DNA of 64,000 nt from Bacteroidales bacterium. GTDB lineage: Bacteria; Bacteroidota; Bacteroidia; Bacteroidales; UBA932. The stretch lies in contig JAFYUS010000003.1 in NCBI GenBank assembly GCA_017549505.1, positions 78,789 to 142,788 of the forward strand. The letters are read 5' to 3'. The stretch's first letter is position 1. Each line of letters begins with the position of its first letter. Shown here piece by piece: positions 42,701 to 51,577 of this stretch. The position numbers and the translations under genes were made by a program. The notes under the pieces are model-generated. The model saw nothing but the letters and a program-made list of their open reading frames with translations, was not told the origin of the DNA and ran no database searches.

Positions 42701-44283
42701 CTAACGGTCCGGTTTCAAATCTGAAGATAACCAGCAATGATACAAGACTGGATGACGGAAGGCTGAAAGTTGCATATACACATGTACCATACAATCTGGA
42801 AGGAACACTACACATTGATGAGACAGGAGTTTATTTCGACGAGATGACCTTACGTGACGACCATGACGGAACAGGAAGGATAGGAGGAAGCATAAACTGG
42901 GACCACCTGCGCAACCTAAGGTTCAACACCGCCATCAGTGTCAATGATGTGGAAGCCATCAACATACCGGAAGATGCTGCAGATGCATTCTACGGAAACG
43001 TATCCGTGACTGGTAATGTAAATATCACCGGACCAGCAAAGTCCATCGTGTTGAGTATCGATGCATTGACCGACGGCGCAGGTCAGGTGCATGTACCTGT
43101 GAATACCGCCGCCATCGGAAAGGTCACCAACCTTCTTAAGTTCAATGAAGTCGTGACACCTGTGGCAATAGACCCATATGAAGCGATGATGGTCAAGATC
43201 GATTCCGAGGATGATGACGAAAGTAACCTCACAGTCAAAGTGCGCGTCAATGCGCAGCCTGACGTCGAGGTCTTCGTAGAGATAGACAAAGCGACAGGCA
43301 ACGTGCTGTCCGGACACGGAAACGGTCTTCTTGACATGGAAGTAGGAGACGACAGATTCAATATCAATGGCGACTACATTCTAAGCGGTGGAAACTACAG
43401 ATTTGCAGCTATGGGACTGGTCAGCAGAGATTTCGAAATCGAGGACGGCAGCTCGATCCGATTCAACGGAGATATCATGAACAGTACATTGGACATCAAT
43501 GCATTATACAGGACCAAGGCAGCGCTTTCCACTCTTCTTGCCGATGAAGAATCAGTATCGCACAAGAGAAATGTCAACTGCGGCATAAGCCTTACCGGAA
43601 AACTCAGCAATCCGGAAATCGGATTCAGCATTGATGTTCCCGACCTCAACCCTATGATCAAGTCAAGGGTAGAGAGTGCAATAAATACAGAAGACAAATT
43701 GCAGAAGCAGTTCCTGTGGCTCCTTGTTTCAGGTAACTTCCTTCCTGACGAGCAGTCCGGAATCGTAAACAACACGACATCCCTTTACTCGAATGCAGCT
43801 ACAGAACTTATAGCAAACCAGTTGAACAACATATTCGAGAAGCTGGACATTCCTCTTGACCTTGGTCTCAACTACCAGGCCAATGAAAGCGGAAACGACA
43901 TGTTCGACGTCGCCGTATCCACCCAGCTTTTCAACAACAGGGTCGTGGTAAACGGTAACATCGGAAACAAGCAGTATACGACATCCGGTGCGCAGAACGA
44001 CGTGGTAGGTGACCTTGACATAGAAATCAAGCTCAACCGCTCGGGAGCATTCAGACTCAATCTGTTCTCACATTCAGCTGACCAGTTCTCGAACTACCTT
44101 GACAACTCGCAGAGAAACGGAGTCGGTCTGATGTATCAGACTGAGTTCAACTCTTTCGGAAGATTCATAAGGAACATTTTCTCAAGCAAGGCCAAGAGAC
44201 AGGAGGCAAGGATGCAGGAAGAGCAGGCCATGCTTCAGGGAAAGAAAACAAGCATAATGATAGAAGACAATGGAAAACAATAA
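39727..44283 (+). CDS. TamB-like translocation/assembly protein (AsmA-like repeats)
   Basis: About 1518 residues. An N-terminal anchor span (LWRIVVATASFLFAAALAIQ) is followed by a very long beta-rich periplasmic body and a C-terminal TamB (DUF490) domain (about the last 350 residues, including QFLWLLVSGNFLP and LFNNRVVVNGNIGN). Such proteins bridge the two membranes and carry phospholipids or help insert outer-membrane proteins. The frame is open from ATG 39625, but that ATG lies upstream of the promoter. The only good start just before the span is the TTG at 39727, which I use; upstream alternatives are not excluded. The end overlaps the next gene by 14 bases. Confidence 0.85.
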   Translation: MIKILWRIVVATASFLFAAALAIQMPQVQTFVADKVVRTLSEKFEGDISFEKIHLKPFTTLVLKNVTIIDRNPYQDRLDSASVKIDTFFRAEYIIAKFTLEGLRKHEGIHLNKAFIDNAQMNLVIEDKVDTGDGDRQTDNLSRIFQIKKPAEPKRSEKEIFHIKKVEIRNMGFAMKNYESDRKLFEGGGIDWNDLDVSDINLNAKGLMFKGGIMSGELTSLSFREKSGYMMDNICGSAKVGRGQTLVEDLHIEDPWSDMNLPLYRMSYDNSKSFQDFIHLVRLEGDIAESRLDFKTLSYFAPELSGNDLIAGISGNMSGYIDAFTFSDLRIRSEAGGFRGRASGRLVGLPEIEDTYLQARLDDFTFTSKGLERFISEWTRDSKLPDLGKYAKGTTFSLDARCTGMMNDLDIDASINSLIGKADADVKLANIVNAGSRTNISGYVNTEDLDIGKILDIDLLGPVTLKTKLKAGLGNQDSPSELHIDTLKIDRLHANGYDYSEITALGDISSKGFNGSIVCHDPNLNFLFNGAFAFSAKTQNARYKFVAYLPYADLHAINIDKRGMSRVNLMASADFTRINTGNVHGRIDIGDIVLQNSTNRYDIGNINLMSYSSDSTYTIRMDSRFAAGKYSGTAPVTTFIKDVRDVTLKKELPALFTDSTYVWKGYSYNLDFKFNNSMDLLSFVMPGLYIEEGTQFKASLDKKGHLSAKLHSNRLAFRKDYLKGMNAEIDNGNDALEGLIDCSELKIASLSLKDSHLDLHGKDNGLGVRFDFDNQTEMRNSGELIMHGTFDRDKDGLGIGVEFLPSSVFFNARQWNLQPSELVYKNGAVDVRNLDIVSGSERINIEGKASKENRDTLNLNLERFDISIADHLIGQDFGIKGIASGSIQLTSPLDQKGILADIICDSTSFAGTPVGILNIGSRWNEDEENFRIFIRNEHEGNSNINAYGTFKPRGNILDMTADLDRLSISYAQPLLDEIFSEMGGYISGSIDANGPVSNLKITSNDTRLDDGRLKVAYTHVPYNLEGTLHIDETGVYFDEMTLRDDHDGTGRIGGSINWDHLRNLRFNTAISVNDVEAINIPEDAADAFYGNVSVTGNVNITGPAKSIVLSIDALTDGAGQVHVPVNTAAIGKVTNLLKFNEVVTPVAIDPYEAMMVKIDSEDDDESNLTVKVRVNAQPDVEVFVEIDKATGNVLSGHGNGLLDMEVGDDRFNINGDYILSGGNYRFAAMGLVSRDFEIEDGSSIRFNGDIMNSTLDINALYRTKAALSTLLADEESVSHKRNVNCGISLTGKLSNPEIGFSIDVPDLNPMIKSRVESAINTEDKLQKQFLWLLVSGNFLPDEQSGIVNNTTSLYSNAATELIANQLNNIFEKLDIPLDLGLNYQANESGNDMFDVAVSTQLFNNRVVVNGNIGNKQYTTSGAQNDVVGDLDIEIKLNRSGAFRLNLFSHSADQFSNYLDNSQRNGVGLMYQTEFNSFGRFIRNIFSSKAKRQEARMQEEQAMLQGKKTSIMIEDNGKQ

Positions 44284-44983
44284 AGGCCGACTATATCTGA
44301 TACCGTCTCCGCTAGGAGACAATGACCCGGCGGATGTGATTCCGCTTCCTGTCCTGGAATCCCTGAAAGGGTTCAGGACTTTTGTCGTCGAGGAGGTAAG
44401 GACTGCCAGAAGATATCTTTCGAAAGCTGGTCTCAAGGGCCAGATAGGAGAACTGCAGTTCTTCGAATTGAACGAACATACTGACGCCGCGACTATCGAA
44501 GGATACCTTCGTCTGTTCGACAACGGAAATGATGTAGCTTTGATTTCAGAAGCCGGACTCCCGGCAGTCGCTGATCCTGGCGCCCAGCTGGTCGCCTTGG
44601 CTCATCGTCATGGAATCGAGGTCGTACCTGCCGTAGGACCGTCATCACTGATGCTGGCACTGATGGCATCAGGACTGAACGGACAGTCATTCGCATTCTG
44701 CGGATACATACCGGCAAAGACTGACGAAAGGAGAAGCAGGCTGAAGACATTGGAAAAGGTATCTGCACAGCTCAAGCAGACACAGATACTCATTGAAACC
44801 CCGTACAGAAACGATTCTCTGTTCGCGGACATACTTTCAGTATGCGGAGCATCTACAAGAGTATGTGTTGCGGCCAACATAACAATGCCTGACGCATATA
44901 TAAAGACAAAGAAGGTATCTGAGTGGAAGAAGGAAGGTCTTGTAATCGGCAAGAGGCCTTGTGTATTTTTGATTCTTGCATAA
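44270..44983 (+). CDS. RsmI-like SAM-dependent methyltransferase (tetrapyrrole methylase fold)
   Basis: 237 residues. The fold matches RsmI (16S rRNA C1402 2'-O-methyltransferase): LYLIPSPLGDNDPADVIP at the start, SEAGLPAVADPGAQLV as the substrate/SAM loop, and PAVGPSSLMLALMASG. It is shorter than RsmI (about 285) and the motifs are altered, so it is best called an RsmI paralogue; many Bacteroidota carry one alongside true RsmI. It starts inside the end of the TamB-like gene and shares one base (TAATG) with folB. Confidence 0.85.
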   Translation: MENNKGRLYLIPSPLGDNDPADVIPLPVLESLKGFRTFVVEEVRTARRYLSKAGLKGQIGELQFFELNEHTDAATIEGYLRLFDNGNDVALISEAGLPAVADPGAQLVALAHRHGIEVVPAVGPSSLMLALMASGLNGQSFAFCGYIPAKTDERRSRLKTLEKVSAQLKQTQILIETPYRNDSLFADILSVCGASTRVCVAANITMPDAYIKTKKVSEWKKEGLVIGKRPCVFLILA

Positions 44984-45348
44984 TGGAAAAGACGGGAATA
45001 ATAGAGCTTGAAGGAATGGAGTTCAAGGCATATCATGGATGTCTTGAGCAGGAAAAAGTGCGCGGCAATCTCTTCACTGTGGATTTTCGCGGAGAACTCG
45101 ACCTTTCTGCGGCAGCAGAAAGCGACAATCTGAATGATACGCTGAATTACGGTGAGATATATGATATCGTAGCTGAAGAGATGTCACTGCCGTCGGAATT
45201 GCTTGAAAACGTAGCTGGACGCATAGTCAAGGCAATTGAGAAGAATTTCCCGCAACTTATTACGTTTTCTGTACGCGTGTCAAAGAAACGCCCTCCGGTA
45301 GAGGGAGTGGCTCAATGGTCACGTGTAACTTTGTTCCATAGAAGATAA
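44983..45348 (+). CDS. folB: Dihydroneopterin aldolase
   Basis: 121 residues. Makes 6-hydroxymethyl-dihydropterin for folate synthesis. The start MEKTGIIELEGMEFKAYHGC is typical; the conserved catalytic segments are YHGCLEQEK and LNYGEIYDIV, and the end VRVSKKRPPVEG contains the catalytic lysine region. The TAATG overlap with the gene upstream fixes this ATG; a frame start 60 bases earlier would overlap the previous gene and has no homology. It overlaps mtaB by one base. Confidence 0.93.
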   Translation: MEKTGIIELEGMEFKAYHGCLEQEKVRGNLFTVDFRGELDLSAAAESDNLNDTLNYGEIYDIVAEEMSLPSELLENVAGRIVKAIEKNFPQLITFSVRVSKKRPPVEGVAQWSRVTLFHRR

Positions 45349-46595
45349 TGAGAATCAGTTTTATAACACTAGGGTGTAAGCTGAATTACGCCGAGACTTC
45401 CACATATGAAAGAGCGCTTCTGAAAGAAGGGCTCGAGGCTGTGCCGTGGAGCAAGGGAGCGGACATCTTCCTTGTGAATACATGTACGGTAACCGAGCAT
45501 TCGGACAAAAAGAGCCGTAACATCATCCGTAAGCTGCACAGGCAGAATCCTGATGCATTGATATATGTGACAGGATGTTACGCCCAGCTGAAAAAAGCGG
45601 AGATAGAGGCCATCGAAGGGGTTACCGCAGTATTTGGAGCCACTGAGAAAAGCCTTATCGTCCCGACGATCCTCGCGCGCCTGGAAGGCCGCGAGCTCTG
45701 TGACCGGGACTTGAGCACGTTCTTCCCGGCATATTCGAGCGGGGAAAGAACCCGCTCATTCCTGAAGGTCCAGGACGGATGTGACTATAAATGTCACTAT
45801 TGCACAGTACCATATGCACGCGGCGAAAGCAGGAACATACCTATAGCCGAAATCATTCCGCAGGCGGAAGCCATAGCAGCGGAAGGGATCAAGGAGATCG
45901 TTCTGACCGGAGTCAATACAGGAGACTTCGGTAAATCTACAGGAGAGACTTTCTTTGAACTGATCAAGCAGCTGAATGATGTAGAAGGTATCGAAAGATA
46001 CAGGATTTCATCCATCGAACCTAACCTTCTGACTGAAGAGATGATTGACTGGATAACTTCAGGAACTAAGTTCCTCCCCCACTACCATATTCCTCTCCAG
46101 TCCGGATGCGACACCATCTTACGCGAGATGGGACGACGTTATGATACCGCTGCATTCTCACATAAGATAGATTACATACGCAGACGTACTGAAGTTCCCG
46201 GAGGGCCGAAGGTCTTCTTCGGAATCGACGTTATCGTCGGATTTCCCGGAGAAACCGATGAACTTTTCATGGAAACATACACATTCCTTCGTGATGTCGT
46301 ACGCCCGGCATTCATCCACATCTTCCCTTATTCCCGCAGAGCCGGTACGCCTGCCGCTTCAAGGAAGGACCAGGTTCAGGATTGCGTGAAGACAAAGAGG
46401 GTTCAGATGCTTGAGGCTCTTTGCGAAGAACTGCATAAGGAATTCATAGAGAGCAATAACGGAGTGGCCGAGAAGGTTCTCTTCGAGAGCACAGACAAGA
46501 AGGGCATGATGGAAGGCTACACCGGAAACTACATAAGGATATCACGTAAATACGATCCCGAACTCATAGGGAAGATTGTCGACGTAACCATATGA
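45348..46595 (+). CDS. mtaB: tRNA t6A37 methylthiotransferase MtaB
   Basis: 415 residues. Adds a methylthio group to N6-threonylcarbamoyladenosine 37, the base made by TsaD. The UPF0004 domain has the three cluster cysteines C10, C46 and C77; the radical SAM triad is C145, C149 and C152 in GCDYKCHYC; a short TRAM-like end follows. MtaB rather than RimO or MiaB is favoured by its length and the C-terminal shape. It overlaps folB by one base and the MBL-fold gene by four. Confidence 0.92.
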   Translation: MRISFITLGCKLNYAETSTYERALLKEGLEAVPWSKGADIFLVNTCTVTEHSDKKSRNIIRKLHRQNPDALIYVTGCYAQLKKAEIEAIEGVTAVFGATEKSLIVPTILARLEGRELCDRDLSTFFPAYSSGERTRSFLKVQDGCDYKCHYCTVPYARGESRNIPIAEIIPQAEAIAAEGIKEIVLTGVNTGDFGKSTGETFFELIKQLNDVEGIERYRISSIEPNLLTEEMIDWITSGTKFLPHYHIPLQSGCDTILREMGRRYDTAAFSHKIDYIRRRTEVPGGPKVFFGIDVIVGFPGETDELFMETYTFLRDVVRPAFIHIFPYSRRAGTPAASRKDQVQDCVKTKRVQMLEALCEELHKEFIESNNGVAEKVLFESTDKKGMMEGYTGNYIRISRKYDPELIGKIVDVTI

Positions 46596-47443
46596 AAAAA
46601 GCAAGACTGACATTCTTAGGTACGGGTACATCTCAGGGTGTGCCGATGATCGGCTGCGGCTGCGATGTCTGCCGAAGCAGGGACCCGCGTGACAAAAGAC
46701 TTCGCGCAAGCGTGCTTGTAGACTACGAGGGTCTGAGGATACTGGTGGATGCAGGTCCTGACTTCAGACAGCAGATGCTTCGCGCTGAAGTATCCCATGT
46801 AGATGCCATTCTTCTGACTCACAATCACAAGGACCACACAGGAGGGCTTGACGACATCCGCGCATTCAACTACCTTGAAAAGAAGGCTTCTGAAATATAT
46901 TGCGAGAAATATGTCGAGGACTCCCTGAGGATGGAATACGGCTATGCCTTCGCTGAAAAAAAATATCCCGGAGCTCCGGAATGGCATGTACATAACATCG
47001 ATGACAAGCCTTTCACCATCCATGCGGGAGGTCCTTACGAAGTCCTTACCTGGGAACATGGAAAAGGATATATCCGTTCGATGGCAGGAGAGAACGAACC
47101 GATCCGGTCAGTGGAGATAATTCCGATCAGAGGCATGCACTACAAGCTGCCGGTTCTGGGATTCCGATTCGGAAACATCGCCTACTGCACTGACATGAAC
47201 CATATTCCGGAAGAAGAATTCGAAAAGCTGCGCGGGTTGGACCATTTCGTGATCAACTGCGTGAAATACGGGAAACATATCTCCCACTACTCGCTCGAGG
47301 AAGCGGTGGAAGTGGCGCAGAAGGTAGGAGCGAAGAACTCATGGCTTACCCACCTCTCCCACCAGCTCCCGACCTACAACGAGCTGGCGGCAGAACTCCC
47401 AGAAGGCATCCACCCAGCCTACGACGGACTGGTGCTGGAATAA
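46592..47443 (+). CDS. MBL-fold metal-dependent hydrolase (PhnP-like)
   Basis: 283 residues. Metallo-beta-lactamase fold with the motif THNHKDHTGG (H77, H79, D81, H82) and a structural zinc loop near the N-terminus (CGCDVC, cysteines 22, 24 and 27) that marks the PhnP group. PhnP is a cyclic phosphodiesterase in phosphonate use, but no phn genes lie nearby, so the substrate is open. The start overlaps mtaB by four bases. Confidence 0.88.
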   Translation: MKKARLTFLGTGTSQGVPMIGCGCDVCRSRDPRDKRLRASVLVDYEGLRILVDAGPDFRQQMLRAEVSHVDAILLTHNHKDHTGGLDDIRAFNYLEKKASEIYCEKYVEDSLRMEYGYAFAEKKYPGAPEWHVHNIDDKPFTIHAGGPYEVLTWEHGKGYIRSMAGENEPIRSVEIIPIRGMHYKLPVLGFRFGNIAYCTDMNHIPEEEFEKLRGLDHFVINCVKYGKHISHYSLEEAVEVAQKVGAKNSWLTHLSHQLPTYNELAAELPEGIHPAYDGLVLE

Positions 47444-47462
47444 TACACATGACCATCATCTT

Positions 47463-47852
47463 ATGAAAGACGACAAGACACTCCAGAATATCGAAAAGTA
47501 TCAGAAGCACTATTCTGAACCCAAGCTCTTTGCCAAAATAAGCCGGATATTCAGGAAAGCCGGAATCAAGGGAGTCTATTACGCCCTGCTGCTGTATCAT
47601 GTCGTGACTGATCCCGGCACCCCGGCCAGGCAGAAGGCAATCATTCTCGGTGCGCTGGGATATTTCATCCTGCCAATGGACATGATTCCGGACCTGATGC
47701 CCCTCGTCGGATTCACCGACGACATAGCAGCCCTGACAGCATGCCTGAAGGCTGTCTACGACAACGTGACCCCGTCAGTCAAGAGCAAGGCCGCGCATAA
47801 GCTTCTCGACTGGTTCCCTAACGCCGACATCAGCAGGTTGGAAGACAAGTAA
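47463..47852 (+). CDS. YkvA family (DUF1232) membrane protein
   Basis: 129 residues. The DUF1232 core [29 protein letters not shown] at about 59-87 is clear (the part to note is [11 protein letters not shown] and GFTDD). Two hydrophobic stretches surround it. The function is unknown. The gene is 19 bases after the MBL-fold gene. Confidence 0.85.
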   Translation: MKDDKTLQNIEKYQKHYSEPKLFAKISRIFRKAGIKGVYYALLLYHVVTDPGTPARQKAIILGALGYFILPMDMIPDLMPLVGFTDDIAALTACLKAVYDNVTPSVKSKAAHKLLDWFPNADISRLEDK

Positions 47853-47908
47853 GATACGCTGGCACAGTTTTAGGTGGGCGTCGTGTTTTCATCAAAACAT
47901 TTCTGTAT

Positions 47909-49408
47909 ATGAAAACGAACGACAAGAAACAGCTCACCTCGGAGAACGGACGTCCCATTCCCGACAATCAGAACACACAGACGGCAGGTCATCGCGGCCC
48001 TGTAACCTTACAGGACACATGGCTTCTTGAAAAGATGGCCCATTTCGACAGAGAAGTCATTCCCGAAAGGCGTATGCATGCGAAAGGAGCAGGAGCATAC
48101 GGGACCTTCACCGTAACGCATGACATCTCGCAATATACCCGTGCCTCGATATTTTCCGAGGTCGGCAAGCAGACCCCATGCTTCGTACGTTTCTCCACTG
48201 TAGCCGGAGAGCGTGGAGCGGCTGACGCGGAACGTGACATCAGAGGATTTGCAATGAAATTCTACACTGAGACCGGAAACTGGGACCTTGTAGGCAACAA
48301 TACTCCTGTCTTCTTCCTGCGCGACCCGCTCAAGTTTCCTGACCTGAACCATGCCATCAAACGCGACCCACGGACTGGCATGCGTTCTGCAAACTCCAAC
48401 TGGGATTTCTGGACCCTGCTCCCCGAAGCACTGCACCAGGTCACGATAACCATGTCTCCGCGAGGCATCCCTGCCTCATTCCGCCATATGCACGGATTCG
48501 GGAGCCACACATACAGTTTCTATGACGCCGATAACCGCCGCACATGGGTGAAGTTCCACCTGAGGACCCTCCAAGGAATAAAGAACATGACTGATGCAGA
48601 AGCGGAAGCCGTCATTGCGAAGGACAGGGAGTCGCACCAGCGTGACCTGTTCGAAGCGATCGAAAGAGGCGATTACCCTCGCTGGCTCATGCAGGTGCAG
48701 CTGATGACTGAAGAGCAGGCAAGGAACTATGAGATAAATCCTTTCGACCTGACAAAGGTCTGGTACCATGGAGATTTCCCTCTGCATGATGTGGGCATCC
48801 TGGAACTCAACCGCAACCCGGAAAACTTCTTCGCAGAAGTAGAGCAGGCGGCCTTCAATCCGGCAAACATCATTGAAGGCATCGGTTTTTCTCCTGACAA
48901 GATGCTCCAGGGCCGTCTGTTTTCATACGGCGACGCACAACGCTACCGTCTCGGAGTCAATTACAATGAGATTCCTGTCAACCGCCCGCGCTGTCCTTTC
49001 CATTCGTTCCATCGTGACGGTCAGATGCGCACTGACGGGAACATGGGCGCCACTCCGTCATATGAGCCCAACAGCTACGGGGAATGGAAGGAAACCCCTT
49101 CTGCAAAGGAACCTCCTCTAGCAGTAACAGGTGACGTTTTCAGCTACGACGAACGTGAGTATGACGATGACTACTACACCCAGCCGGGGAAGCTATGGCG
49201 CCTCATGTCCGCGGAAGACCGGAAGGCGACATGCGAAAACACCGCCCGCGCGATGGGAGACGCAGAAATCTTCATAAAGCAGCGCCATATACGCAACTGC
49301 TTCCGCGCCGACCCCGCCTACGGCAAGGGGGTCGCGGATGCGCTGGGCCTTTCGCTCGAAGAAGCGCTCAAGGCCGAAGATCCGGCGCATCCCGCCTGGG
49401 ATCACTGA
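47909..49408 (+). CDS. katA: Monofunctional haem catalase
   Basis: 499 residues, small-subunit clade. Breaks down hydrogen peroxide. The active-site histidine is H57 ([12 protein letters not shown]), the distal asparagine N130 in [13 protein letters not shown], and the haem-ligand tyrosine lies in [14 protein letters not shown]. There is no signal peptide. The leader contains the hairpin GTTTTCATCAAAAC (47884-47897) but no clear -7 box; control by OxyR would be usual in Bacteroides but no site is claimed. The 3' end overlaps a lipoprotein gene by seven bases tail to tail. Confidence 0.95.
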   Translation: MKTNDKKQLTSENGRPIPDNQNTQTAGHRGPVTLQDTWLLEKMAHFDREVIPERRMHAKGAGAYGTFTVTHDISQYTRASIFSEVGKQTPCFVRFSTVAGERGAADAERDIRGFAMKFYTETGNWDLVGNNTPVFFLRDPLKFPDLNHAIKRDPRTGMRSANSNWDFWTLLPEALHQVTITMSPRGIPASFRHMHGFGSHTYSFYDADNRRTWVKFHLRTLQGIKNMTDAEAEAVIAKDRESHQRDLFEAIERGDYPRWLMQVQLMTEEQARNYEINPFDLTKVWYHGDFPLHDVGILELNRNPENFFAEVEQAAFNPANIIEGIGFSPDKMLQGRLFSYGDAQRYRLGVNYNEIPVNRPRCPFHSFHRDGQMRTDGNMGATPSYEPNSYGEWKETPSAKEPPLAVTGDVFSYDEREYDDDYYTQPGKLWRLMSAEDRKATCENTARAMGDAEIFIKQRHIRNCFRADPAYGKGVADALGLSLEEALKAEDPAHPAWDH

Positions 49409-49977
49409 TCCGCGCCATAAATAAAGTCAAGACCAGCCTCGTCAAGATATGACAGTTTCTTATAGACATACATCGTAAGGACAGAGTCGTCGGAATCATT
49501 ATGAGGGGCTATGAATGTTCCACTCATCTCTGTATCAGTCAGACGGAACAACCTGAATTCAGGATGCTGCGGGACCACATCATAAAAAAGAAGAATGCTG
49601 GTCGAAGGATCATAGGAGTATGACCCGTCAGCGTATGACTTCCGCTCAGGAGTGTCTATATACTGGCGGGCAAAACCTTCTTCCCTTAACGAGAAGAAGG
49701 GATATATCTTTCCATCTGAATACGAGAAGACCACATCAGTCAGTATGCCTGAAGAATCTATATCAAGGATACAGTCCAGTTTCCAGGTGCCCGTACAATA
49801 ATGCCTGAACACGACTTCAGGAATCAGGTCAGATTTCGGGAAGTATATTCCGTCTTTACAGACAAGCTCTATTCTCCGGCCTACATCGCCGAAATCAACT
49901 TTCTGTGACTCCTTATATTCAATCGGACCGCATGCCAACAACATGAGCGCCGAAATGATTCCTATGATGTTCTTCAT
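49402..49977 (-). CDS. Lipoprotein, function unknown
   Basis: 191 residues from the ATG at 49977 ([18 protein letters not shown]), which gives a lipobox LLAC; the frame could start 30 bases earlier but that start would add a hydrophilic lead before the signal. The mature part is probably beta-rich ([18 protein letters not shown]). It is the last gene of the operon TonB receptor - DUF4249 lipoprotein - lipoprotein - this gene, so it may be a surface or periplasmic partner of the receptor. I do not recognise the family. Confidence 0.7.
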   Translation of the reverse strand: MKNIIGIISALMLLACGPIEYKESQKVDFGDVGRRIELVCKDGIYFPKSDLIPEVVFRHYCTGTWKLDCILDIDSSGILTDVVFSYSDGKIYPFFSLREEGFARQYIDTPERKSYADGSYSYDPSTSILLFYDVVPQHPEFRLFRLTDTEMSGTFIAPHNDSDDSVLTMYVYKKLSYLDEAGLDFIYGADQ

Positions 49978-49978
49978 A

Positions 49979-50533
49979 TCATTCCGCTTTATATTTGAAC
50001 CTTTCATATCTCAATGTCACAGGACCGGTTATTTCTACACTTTCGCCTGCGCTGCTCATTATGGTACAAGTCACAGTCGTACGGACCGTAAACTTCCCAT
50101 AAGCAGTGTGCTCGAAGACCACGTCGGAACCGTCAGGAAATCTGAAACAGAGCTCAGCTTCACTGCCTCCAATAGTCACATCAATATCAGTCCTTACCTT
50201 TTTCACAGATCTCGTCAAAGTCGGTGGCAACCCAGAAGAGTGAACACTGTATTTTATGTATGGTATCTCTATGTAACCGCCATCATCAGATATCACGGCA
50301 CCAGTATCACCGGCTCCTGCCAACACCTTCTTCCATTCATCATAATAATCATACGATGCCACGCCATCGCCGTCAAGATCGATCGGATCCGGTCCCTCCC
50401 ATATTCCGCTCTCGACCTGATAATATCCCCTTATCGTGTCAAGAGCCTTCTCCCGAAGGTCTGCTTCCCATACCTTTTCGCATGATACGGACAGAAACAT
50501 CAGAATTGACACAAATATAATATTTCCTTTCAT
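49979..50533 (-). CDS. Lipoprotein, function unknown
   Basis: 184 residues from MKGNIIFVSILMFLSVSCEK (ATG at 50533; another at 50539 is possible). Lipobox LSVSC. The mature protein is acidic and contains DPIDLDGDGVASYD, which looks like a calcium-binding Asp-rich loop. One base separates its stop from the start of the next lipoprotein gene, and five bases separate it from the DUF4249 gene upstream. It is part of the TonB-receptor operon. Confidence 0.7.
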   Translation of the reverse strand: MKGNIIFVSILMFLSVSCEKVWEADLREKALDTIRGYYQVESGIWEGPDPIDLDGDGVASYDYYDEWKKVLAGAGDTGAVISDDGGYIEIPYIKYSVHSSGLPPTLTRSVKKVRTDIDVTIGGSEAELCFRFPDGSDVVFEHTAYGKFTVRTTVTCTIMSSAGESVEITGPVTLRYERFKYKAE

Positions 50534-50538
50534 ATTCA

Positions 50539-51573
50539 TCAATATCTTAACCATTCCGACTCATATGTACTCGCAGTTCCAAACATACCTGCTCCGCCTG
50601 AGATGTTTGTATACACATAAACAGGCGGTGTGAAACCCATATATACAGGAAGAAAAGAGTTCTTACCTACATATCGGGCTACCAGATAATCGTATGTTTC
50701 TGCAGAAATCCTGTAAAGTCTGATCCTGTATTCATATGACTGATATACAGCATAGCTAAGCCCCGTCAACGCATCGAAGCCTGACGACAGTATCGTCCTC
50801 TTTGTGGGTTCGACCATAGCTGATACTGTCGCCTTGCCATAATTTCCCTTCGACCTCGATATGAAAGTCTCTCCCCCATCGAAGTCCACCACCATTTCAG
50901 GATCGATTGAAGACAGTTCCCCGTTATCTGGCAATAATCCGTTGACATAAAGGTCATCGGTCTGCTCGATCAGCTCCTCCTTTTCCAGCATTTCCCTTTC
51001 ATGATCAGGAACATTGCCTTCATATTCAAAGACCTTTCTTTTGAGGACCTGCATACAGAAACAGGTCTCATCATCCGGAGATTCATCGATCTGGGCAGTA
51101 AACACCCACAATGTCTTGAGTTCGTCTGTGTCCATCCCGGCTCCGTCATTCTTATAACTTTGCAATTCCCCCTTCAGAATATTCACTTCCGGTATCCGGG
51201 CAGGGACGGCTGCTTCCGCATGGACCGAAGGCAAGTCGCCGCAAGATGCCTGCAGCGTAAGTTTCTGCCCCGGAGAAAAAACGGCATCCGTTGTATACGA
51301 CAGCATATCATTTCCGGAGTTCACAGGATCAGGAGTCAGTTCCACCGGCTTGCCGTCCGCTTCCAGGACCAGTTTCAGATACCCCAGATATGTATTATCA
51401 GCGGCTCCGATCGGCTTTGCGATACCGACGTCTATCCGGCTTTGCCCGTTGTCCTTGACCAGAGCGTTCACATAGATTCTTCCGGACTCTTCCGCCGGAA
51501 AGTCAACCGTCTTCTCACATGAAACGAACGCTGCAGAAATGAACAGTATCAATGATCTTATATATCTTCTCAT
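50539..51573 (-). CDS. DUF4249 lipoprotein
   Basis: 344 residues. An N-terminal lipobox (FVSCEK) follows a short hydrophobic signal, then a DUF4249 body with alternating beta-strands, including LEADGKPVELTP and FSPGQKLTLQASCGD, typical of this Bacteroidota family. Members are normally encoded beside a TonB-dependent receptor, as here (four bases after its stop), and may be its surface-exposed lipoprotein partner. The substrate is unknown. Confidence 0.8.
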   Translation of the reverse strand: MRRYIRSLILFISAAFVSCEKTVDFPAEESGRIYVNALVKDNGQSRIDVGIAKPIGAADNTYLGYLKLVLEADGKPVELTPDPVNSGNDMLSYTTDAVFSPGQKLTLQASCGDLPSVHAEAAVPARIPEVNILKGELQSYKNDGAGMDTDELKTLWVFTAQIDESPDDETCFCMQVLKRKVFEYEGNVPDHEREMLEKEELIEQTDDLYVNGLLPDNGELSSIDPEMVVDFDGGETFISRSKGNYGKATVSAMVEPTKRTILSSGFDALTGLSYAVYQSYEYRIRLYRISAETYDYLVARYVGKNSFLPVYMGFTPPVYVYTNISGGAGMFGTASTYESEWLRY

Positions 51574-51577
51574 GATG

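Noticed and set aside
44923-44982. Upstream start for folB
   Set aside because: It would overlap the RsmI-like gene by 61 bases; the TAATG junction and the homology favour 44983.
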